Positions 56,271 through 64,000 of a stretch of 64,000 bases of DNA are shown piece after piece. The notes beneath the pieces were generated by a model, which saw only the letters and a program-made list of their open reading frames with translations, was not told where the DNA came from and ran no database searches. The stretch spans positions 55,531,603 through 55,595,602 of the forward strand of contig CM055097.1 in assembly GCA_029204225.1 (NCBI GenBank). Reading direction: 5' to 3'. Positions within the stretch are counted from its first letter, which is position 1, and every line of letters starts with the position of its first letter. A program made the position numbers and the translations under genes. Origin of the DNA: Diphasiastrum complanatum (lineage: Eukaryota; Streptophyta; Lycopodiopsida; Lycopodiales; Lycopodiaceae).

Positions 56271-59200
56271 ATGCAGAGATGATTACTCTATGCAAGAATT
56301 TCTAGAAGGTAAGTCAGTAAAAAATGCCCTAATTCATGTCTGTAATTTGGATGAGGAAGTTGACCAAGTGTATCAAGAACTAAAGGCTCAACAACCCTGC
56401 ATTTGTGTAATCTGCAAACAGAGGCAAACCACAGTTCCAACATTGCCACAAAAGCTGCATATTATCAAGACTTGAGTATGCCAGATCACAATACCCACAA
56501 ATATTGCAGACAGCTAAAGTCAATCTCACAGCACCAAGCGTAAAGTCCACCAAAGAGGCGAAACTTGATGGCTTTATATTATCTAGGCAAAGGTCTTTAA
56601 AAGATTGCGAATCTAAGATAAATAATATTCAGCAACCTGAAAAGAATTATTGAGGCCACCTTCTGGTCGATTATGCAAATCGATTCAAATTCATTGGTCA
56701 ACTTGATTTATATGATACACACTAGATAATAAGAAGTTCATGTAGCAGAATGAACTTCTTATTATCTCGTGTGTATCGGCCATCAAAGTGGAAAGATGAA
56801 ATCATTTAATACTACATGACAAAATGACTTCATTAGCTAACTTGAAATGCCATTACTTTCCTTGTAAACAGCACAAATTACCTCCTTAAAAATATTTTAT
56901 TTTGAAGTACGCATAAGTATACTTCCGTTCTGGCTTTCTGAACGCCATACTACAATAGACCATGGAGTGAAAAACAAATACTCAACTGACAGAAAGTTTA
57001 GAGAAGAAGCTACCTTCAATCGGTCAGATACATCATTCCAATCACCATAACTTGCTCGAAGCAAGCTGCTGGCCTCCTCAACAATTTGTGTTACCCCAAA
57101 GTGAAGCTTTGCAAGTAGGCCGCCGCTTGTCGATTTTTCTTCAGCTTTCTGAACTGTCACAGCCTGGTTGATCAAAATATAGCTTCACTGTTAGCCTTTC
57201 CATTCCCTATTTTAAGTTTCATTGGTCTTGGGTTCGAGTCTCCCCCTTGAAAACCAAGAAGCATTCCCTATTTTAACCACTAGTCATGCCGAAACAGCTA
57301 AACAGGCTCTTCAATGCCATGCAGAAACCACCCTTTGAAGTGCCTCTTCATAACATTTAGTATCCTATCCTTGTCAAGCAACATTCAAGGCTGTTTGTAG
57401 TCCACTTTTTTTCAAACCTTTACCTCATGACGGGAAAGTACTGAACGTAAAATATGACTAAGAAATTATAGAATTTGGCAGTTGACCATAATCATTACAT
57501 TAAAAAATTTATTTCAGTCAACCTTCAAGAATTTCTTGAAATGGTGGACAGTCATATTAAATCCATATTGAGAATGTTGTGTAATTTCCAAGTAAGATAA
57601 TCTGAAGTGAGTCACAAGTGCAACAAGCCCCTCCAATGTCAGTTGATATTGGAGTGGATTGTGAATATACGGGATAAATTGTACGAGAAAATTGGAGTGG
57701 ATCAGCAATCTAAAGGATGAATACTGCTTATTGGGGTAAAAAGTGCATCATTTTCTTTCTTACAAGAATGTAATTTTTGGCAAGGGATGCCAACAAATTG
57801 TACTAAACAGATCACCATTAACGAGAAATGAGTTTAAACCTCTTTTCTAGTCTATACATTAACATTAGCATAATCCAAAGAAAGATGTACCAAGTTTAAC
57901 TGTGTTCAATGTAACTTCTGTAATTGACCTTATTTCATGACTATCACTTCAGAGCCTGTCCCTACTTACAATTGTTGCTGTATCTATGGATCTCTGCGAG
58001 GCCCCACCTACCCCCTAGATGTGTACATGACCATGGTTCATGACCAAAAAGGTTGAAACATTGCAACTTACTTGAAAACAAACAAAGAAGAAAGAATTGT
58101 TTTGCAACAAACTCAGAAAACAGGAAACAGTAGTAGCTAGTTCACAGATGGAATGATTGTTATATATGTGCTTATTCCATAAAAGGAGAAAGCACAAAAG
58201 GATTGCAAGAAGTTGTCTTCCCTAATTTACGTTCATTTTGATCTATGATATGCATGCACCAGTGTTTTTGAAAAATCATGACCGAGGGCAGGCAAATCAT
58301 TAGAGACATAAAGCCCGCAAAGGAGGATAACCTGGCAAACGACTTATGAAGGTTACAATTTATGTCTTGATTCTTTTTCCCAATGACAGCATGAATAGAG
58401 ACTAACTATGGTTAAATACGCCCTATGTCTCTAAATGACTCGGCAAGCAAATATGGTAAGCTAATTTTGTAGATGTTCAATCATGTCAATGGATAAACAA
58501 AGCAGAATCCAAGACCTGTAAATGTTCTAGACATGCCAAATCAAGAAGCCATAAAAAATAATTAGTAGGCGTGAAAGCAAATGCTCTCTGGATCAATAGT
58601 AGATTACCTTGAATAACGCCCACCAAATATCTCACCACCAAAATTGAAAGAGACAGGAAATCGAGAAAGAGCAGCACTTAACCCTATTTAACTCTTAGCC
58701 TGATAGCAAGCTAAAGCTTGCCATGTTGATTCCTTGTGGGCTCAGGAAAATGCAGATATTAAGGTTGAAAAATTTTCACACAGCCTACTATAACGGTTTG
58801 CTTGTTAACTCTCTCTTACAAGAATTGTAACAGAAAAGTTCAGTACATAATCTGCTAACTACAGAACACAAGAGCATCAGATTCCTGATGTTTTTTATAT
58901 GGTGAACTATCTGCAAATTTGCAAGCCACAGATTGCAACAAGTCAACCTTGTCACATCACTTATCAAGTACCGTACCATACTGAGATAAAGTCAACAAAA
59001 GTAACTCCAAAGGCAGATATTTTTATATTCTACCTGTGCTTCAGCCAAGCAGATTAGGCTCATAATAGTTGCCATTGATGTAGTAACCTCTGGAGGTCTG
59101 TCAGGTGGAAGCGATGGCTGCAAACCAGGAAGTAATTGTTGTGCCATATGCTGATATACTCCTGCAGCTCTTCTAAAAAGGGTTGCTGACTCTACCAGAT

Positions 59201-60134
59201 CTTCATGTGGAAAACCAAAAAAATAGCATCACATTCAAAGTGCATATTCCATTGCAGTGTGTTATTACCTTTGTACATTTAGTTTATACAACTCATTGCC
59301 ATCCAACTAAAGATATGCTAAGCTGAACAGTATATGGGCTTGACAATAGAGCACATGAAGAAAAAAGCTAACTTTCCACAAATTATGTCCGTGAGCCTTC
59401 AAAGAGAACTTACCAACTGTCATAACCTCTAATGCTCTCTCTCTCATAAGTGCTCCATACAGGAAGAGGACCATTGCAAGTTCATATCGAAGATCGTCTA
59501 TCCGAAAGTACTTGGAACCTCCAAGGTTAAAGCCACTGAAGCCACTCAAAGGGCTAGTCCATCGTAGCTTGAGATCAATTGTCCACTGCACTATCTGCAT
59601 ATTTTCCCTCTGTGATGAGACATGCATGACCAGATTTTCCAGAAGAGGTATGTATCGCTCAAGCTTTTGCAGGTCCTAGAGAGACAGTGCAGCATCTCGA
59701 TTAAAATTCTAACAAACTTAGAACTTTGCTAAGTGTGAACATACTCAACAATGTCCTTCAAACAACCATTACTTTCCCCAATACCTGCAGAATTGGAGAA
59801 GTTACTCCACCAGCCATCTCTCGGGCAATGGCAGGTGTAATATGACTACTTCCATTCAAAGACTCCTCAATGGATTTGCGCTTTGAAGTTAGTTCCTTGA
59901 GCTGTTCTAGAGTACCAGAATCTCGAGCATAATATGTTTCCTCATACACCACCTACAAAATTTTAGTTGACATTGTAGTTTTAGCACAATTAACAGGCAT
60001 ATGAAAAGCACATAGAACATGAAAATCGGCTCAAGGAGCAATTCATAAACACAAGAAACGATACTAAACTGAAACAGAATCACACATACCCTTTTTGTTT
60101 TGAGCTTTGAGGGGTCTTGAAAATACAGCAGCAT
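53114..60134 (-). CDS. Plant BRO1-domain protein, 7 exons, 380 aa
   Basis: The spliced minus-strand exons are 60134-60090, 59952-59785, 59675-59414, 59200-59034, 57163-57014, 53679-53535 and 53319-53114. Every intron has GT...AG ends and the 1143 nt join in frame from MLLYFQDPSKLK to a TAA. Markers in order are EQLKELTSKRKSIEESLNGSS, LRYELAMVLFLYGALMRERA, LFRRAAGVYQHMAQQLLP, SLICLAEAQAVTVQKAEEK, LGVAVGILRHALNK and ENDFIWREKPPRLDELPVLEG. This is the BRO1-like domain layout of plant endosomal-targeting BRO1-like proteins. BRO1 domains bind ESCRT-III partners in endosomal sorting; the role of this plant subfamily is less clear. Introns of 1870 and 3334 bp are large. It looks intact. The start ATG matches the N-terminus expected for the family. 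Confidence 0.9.
56233..56268. repeat. (AG)n microsatellite in intron 5
   Basis: 36 bp of AG repeats inside a host-gene intron, much shorter than the retroelement tracts. Confidence 0.97.
56714..56777. repeat. 28-bp inverted repeat with 8-base loop in intron 5
   Basis: The arms at 56714-56741 and 56750-56777 pair along all 28 bp with one mismatch (A against C near 56768). The loop is GTAGCAGA. Such a long stem within an intron transcript could form a precursor-like hairpin or be the core of a small palindromic transposon. Confidence 0.9.
57216..57262 (+). other. tRNA T-arm-like motif (weak)
   Basis: GGTTCGAGTCTCCCCC resembles a tRNA B box inside intron 4. No A box, anticodon arm or acceptor pairing was found. 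It may be a SINE trace or chance. Confidence 0.25.
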
Positions 60135-61666
60135 CTTCTCTTTGCCACAATCCAATCGACAACACAACAATCCTAGGTCTCCAAATCCTCATTTCACCTT
60201 TAAAAGCAATAAGTTTGCTTGGTTGCAGTATTGACTGCTCTCTTAAACACGCATACGGTAAGAGTTTCTAGAATCATCATTTAAAAAAGACAGCTTGCAA
60301 AATGGGCCTTTTATGTAATTAAACCTTCTAACAATCTCAGAATAAAGGCAGTCCCTGGTTACCAAAAGGGCGAAAACAATTTCCTGATATTCACTACTTT
60401 GGTCGCATTCACTTCTAAAGTGGGCTCTTCCTTTCCCTGTCCCACTTACCTAGTTGCAAAGTACACTGCTTTAGCTAAAAGTTGGCATAAAGTCTACTCA
60501 AACTTAATATTAATCAGAAGAATATTTCCCAGCGTCACTTTCCCACTTCAAATCTTTTGATGATAACTTCTCCTTGTCTAGTCTTGCAATTTCCTGTCTC
60601 CAATGCTCCTGCTCAGCAGAGAATTATAGATTATTGCCTAAATCAGAAACTGAAAAGTACACATCAGCACCACCAAGCAAACTAAGTATGAACAAAGAAA
60701 ACCTAGCCACACAAATGACCAGCGGGCTCAACTTTTCCTTGAGCAAAAATGTCATCCAGATATATGCAATGTAAACAAATGCCAAACACGTTTGAAACCT
60801 CAAAATTTCAAATGTTTTTTTCTTTTGGGCCCTAAGGCCCAAAGAAAGAGTCCAAAGGGTATCCGTGTGACTATTAGGGTCCCTAACCAATAAAAATTTC
60901 TGCCAAGAATCTTAATCCCCCAACACTTTCCTTAAATAGATCATTCAAAGGCTTTTGCACAAAAGATCATGACCTTTGGAGACACAGTAAATTCAACGCT
61001 TTTGTTCAATTTGCATACTGCTCATTCAACCACTTTTATATTTAACCTCATAACCCTTAAATTAGCACTTGGATTTGTCAAAACCCTAAAAAACACTCTA
61101 AAAAAGCTAACAACGTTTCAAATGTTTGAAACCTTTGTTACGTTTCAAATGTTTCAATGCTACACTGGTTCCCATAAAGCACTATTGTGAAAATTATGAC
61201 CACTTTAGGCCCTTTATATAATTTTGCCTTATTTATCAAAAAAGGAACAAATGGGCCATTTGATAATGCAAACTTATTTATCGTTGAAAGGTCCAAGTTA
61301 GTTACATAGAGATGCACAACTCTCCATTTCATGTAGCATCTCTCATTATGAATATTGAAATCAAGAGAACCTGTCACTCTCTCTAAGCCCCCAACCACAT
61401 GGCAGAGGCTACCACTAATGCTAGCCTTTCAAGGCCGCCTCCATTTTGAGCCATAGCGGCCACATGCAAGCAGGAGGCAGACTACATCCAACAAAAGCCG
61501 ATGTGGCACAGACACGGCACCTTTCGGCTGGCTTTGGCTGCTTATGGAGGAAGGCTACCTCCGGAGGTTTGACTTTTCAAACCCCCTACCTCCATTACAT
61601 GGATAAGCATGTCTAGGAAGGTGAGAGGATATTTAGGGTAGGGCAACTATTCCAAACTACATCCTA

Positions 61667-61669
<3 letters not shown>
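60135..61669. other. Upstream region of the BRO1-domain gene
   Basis: No gene is recognised. The part next to 60135 is the presumed promoter and 5' leader, with no unambiguous TATA box. A perfect palindrome GTTTCAAATGTTTGAAAC lies at 61114-61131, and its half is repeated at about 61141-61157. A GC-richer stretch at 61390-61600 is unassigned. Confidence 0.5.

Positions 61670-61725
<56 letters not shown>
61670..61725. repeat. (CT)n microsatellite before the LINE
   Basis: 56 bp of CT, followed by CCACCTCCATCTCC-type pyrimidine-rich DNA. It lies in the probable 5' untranslated region of the LINE. Confidence 0.97.
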
Positions 61726-61727
<2 letters not shown>

Positions 61728-62259
61728 CCTCCATCTCCCTATCCACCTCCAAGATTCCATCTCCATCACCATCTCCATCTCCACGCATCCATCATCTCCT
61801 CACTGCTTCCATCTCCATGCAACTCTCACTTCTTTCTAGCTTTCTTTGTGACTAGATCTACCTTTTTTGTGCATGACACTTTCTTGCATCACTTTTAGCT
61901 ACTCAAGCTTGTTTCTCAAGATTTCATTGCCGCTATCCTTTTGCAATAGATCCTCAACAGTTTGAGTTTTGAAAATTTGATTTTTCTTGATCTCAAAAAT
62001 TTTGCAGTCTGTAAAATCCGTACAGTCCGTACCGTGCTGCAAGCACAGTCTGACAACTGCGTAGTGCTCTGTCTTACCTTTGATCTGAATCGATTTTCGG
62101 ATCAATTGGACGTCGTATGAAAAAGTTACGCTCATTTTCGTAAAAAACTCTTGATTAGGGTTTTGCTTCCTCTCTCATCTATCTCCTGCAAATCATCCTA
62201 CGGCTTCGACTCGCCTGCCTCCAGGCTTTGTCTTGCACACAAAGCGTGCTAAGAAGTTT

Positions 62260-63102
62260 ATGTCTATAGGCTCTCGCAAACGTCTTCGTACTTTGGAAAT
62301 TGCGTCCACCATGCCTACCAATTCTGTCAACGCTCGACCGCCACAGGTTGATGCTTCGTCCTCAACTGCTATGGGAGACACATGCCACACCTACACGCGG
62401 CACACCACTCCCGAGAACATCTCCTCACTGAATGAGTACATTTCTAAGCAATCTGTCGCTTTTCGTTCACAACTCAATGAACTTCGTGTGGATTTGCTTA
62501 CTAAGACTGCCACAATTGCTTCTCTTCATGCTACGCTTAGTGCTTTGCAGAGGGACATCATCCCTAATATCTCCCGTGCTGTTGAGGATAATAAGGCATC
62601 CCTGAGTAAGCTTCCCCTACTTGAGCGCCAAATACATGACATTGTTGAGTGGATTCCCGTTCTTGAACAGCGGCTTCATGAGACGATGGAACATGTACAA
62701 AAGGTACCTACTCTCGAGCAAGAAGTACGTGAGACCAAATCATGGGCTTCTATCCTGAGATCATCTACCACCTCTTCGTCTTCTGTAGCACCCTCCTTAG
62801 ACACCACGGTACAAGGCGTCTTGGCAGAACAACAACGTCGGGATGACAAAAAGCTCAACTTAAGATTCTGGGGTCTTCCTATTGAGGGCACAGCATTGGA
62901 CCAGGTTACCTCTTTGATTACTTCACGCATGGGGCTCCCAGTTCCATATATCCAGTATGCTTGGCGCCTCCAGCATGATCCGAAGGTATTATTTGTCAAA
63001 TTCAAAACTATGGACGACCGGCAGCAGACAGTTCTTCGTGCACGTCGTACTCTCCGAGGCTCTCAAATTTACATAGATGATGACCTTACTCACTGCCAAT
63101 AG
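62260..63102 (+). pseudogene. LINE ORF1 (coiled coil plus RNA-binding-type domain)
   Basis: The start is ATG at 62260 (MSIGSRKRLRTLE). Residues about 60-170 are heptad-like (LNELRVDLLTKTATIASLHA; PLLERQIHDIVEWIP), a probable coiled coil for trimer formation. Residues about 195-280 give NLRFWGLPIEG, ITSRMGLPVPYIQYAWRL, VLFVKFKTMDDRQQTVLRAR and IYIDDDL, the RRM-like domain pattern of L1-type ORF1 proteins. A TAG at 63100 stops it, yet the same frame goes on with LQRKTIIHEARTTMGGIHKW, so the stop looks like a mutation or a site of decay. Confidence 0.75.
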
Positions 63103-63237
63103 TTACAGCGTAAAACTATTATTCATGAGGCAAGGACAACAATGGGTGGTATTCACAAATGGCAACCCTCGCTTTTTCTCCAAGCGTCAACAGGAAGTTG
63201 GGGTACTCGGGCATGGGAGCAGCGCGATATCCCCGGC

Positions 63238-64000
63238 TAGCGTCACATTCAGTTTTTGGAATTGCATCAACCTCTCCACCTCTTCTACAGCGGCCGATCT
63301 TGACACCTATCTGTGTTCGACTGATTCTCTATTTTTTGCAGAGACGTATGAGTCTTCCAAACACCCACTTCCGCACATTTCTGGTTTTTAGTGGATTTTT
63401 GCTCCACGACCTATGCTACAGGGCAGGATACTTCGGGCCTCTGGTGGAGTTGCATGTTTGTACAAGTCGGTTTATACTCCTTCTATTCGGTTGGTGTCTT
63501 AGGATACTTATGGCCGTTACTTGTGGCTTCAGATTACTGTATCCTTCTTGGGGCTGGACCATGACTTGTTTGTTGCAGTGTGCTACTTTGCTCCCCACAC
63601 TTCAGTGTTTATGGATTTGGGAGGTGATCCTTTTCAGGCCCTTTCTGACGACGTTGCTAGAGTCTCTCTACAGGGTTACATATTGCTTGCAGGGGACTTT
63701 AACGCATGCACAGCCGCTCGCCAGACTGAGTTCTATGCTGACACACTCTCTCTTCATCTGTTGGATACCTCTTATGCCCATTATTCTCAGGACTCATCAG
63801 CGACGGTTACGCTTTTTGGGGAACAGCTTCTGATGTTGGCTCAAGCACACGGTCTCATTATCCTTAACGGTCTTCTTCAATGGCCATCCTCCTTTGCATA
63901 TACTTGCCACCGATTTTGGTGGCGGTCACAGCGTAGTGGACTATTTCATTGCATCTCCTGCTTTATTGCCCTGCCTGGAGGCTGGCATCCTTCACCATCT
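63238..64000 (+). pseudogene. LINE ORF2, AP-type endonuclease domain (runs off window)
   Basis: A frame different from ORF1 gives VTFSFWNCINLS, LFFAETYESS, ILRASGGVACLYKSVYTPS, YGRYLWLQITVSFLGLDHDL, AVCYFAPHTS, GGDPFQAL and LLAGDFNAC. This is the endonuclease/exonuclease/phosphatase fold of LINE ORF2, with Glu of the xET motif and the GDFN motif visible. Two in-frame TAG codons (about 63389 and 63509) suggest a dead copy. Reverse transcriptase would lie beyond 64000. Confidence 0.75.

Larger units (their letters stand above)
53680..57013 (-). other. Large intron 5 of the BRO1-domain gene
   Basis: It is 3334 bp with GT...AG ends. It holds a GA microsatellite (56233-56268) and a near-perfect hairpin (56714-56777). 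It also holds an inverted-word stretch around 54790-54910, where GGATAAGG, TTCTACATC and GATGTGATG-like words recur, suggesting an old insertion. Open frames at 54369-54763 show no convincing homology. Confidence 0.75.

Noticed and set aside
57216-57262. Possible tRNA gene
   Set aside because: Only a T-arm-like box is present. No cloverleaf can be drawn.

Overview
This is nuclear DNA of a land plant. It is packed with retroelements: Ty1/copia relatives, Ty3/gypsy relatives, a Penelope-like element and a LINE. There are also CACTA transposase fragments, long GA/CT microsatellites, plant-type (TTTAGGG)n telomere repeats, and one multi-exon host gene for a plant BRO1-domain protein. I cannot name the species. 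A Penelope-like element without endonuclease, capped by telomere repeats, would fit a lycophyte, fern or other non-flowering lineage better than a typical crop genome, but that is only inference.

Layout. 1-3.3 kb: decayed gypsy and copia pieces and half of a GA-bearing LTR. 3.3-9.8 kb: an intact young copia element (here Copia-1, minus strand, 5-bp target duplication AATCC) inserted in that LTR. 9.8-14.8 kb: two joined copia remnants and LTR-like DNA. 14.8-18.7 kb: an unrecognised, broken coding region. 18.8-26.5 kb: a CACTA fragment and three decayed minus-strand copia remnants. 26.5-34.3 kb: a plus-strand copia, half of an LTR element (element E) and further copia pieces. 34.3-38.8 kb: a truncated plus-strand gypsy. 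38.9-40.1 kb: CACTA transposase remnants. 40.8-43.7 kb: the other half of element E, with unrecognised ORFs and an LTR. 43.7-45.5 kb: copia gag and LTR.

45.95-50.39 kb holds the most notable object. It is a Penelope-like retroelement with an intact reverse transcriptase ORF, no visible GIY-YIG endonuclease, and about 340-360 bp terminal inverted repeats. Each repeat carries a textbook hammerhead ribozyme core and a GA/CT microsatellite, and ends in plant telomere repeats. Its 3' untranslated region has three or four related hairpins with compensatory stem changes. The element lies between the reverse transcriptase and RNase H pieces of a decayed minus-strand gypsy element, so it is interstitial today.

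53.1-60.1 kb is the host gene: seven exons on the minus strand that join in frame to a 380-residue BRO1-domain protein. 61.7-64.0 kb is the 5' part of a LINE (ORF1 and an AP-type endonuclease domain) running off the window.

Two themes link the elements. A palindrome around CACACGTGTG recurs in several otherwise different LTRs. GA/CT tracts sit just downstream of TATA boxes in LTRs and in the leaders of other retroelements. Names such as Copia-1, LTR2 and element E are labels for this window only.
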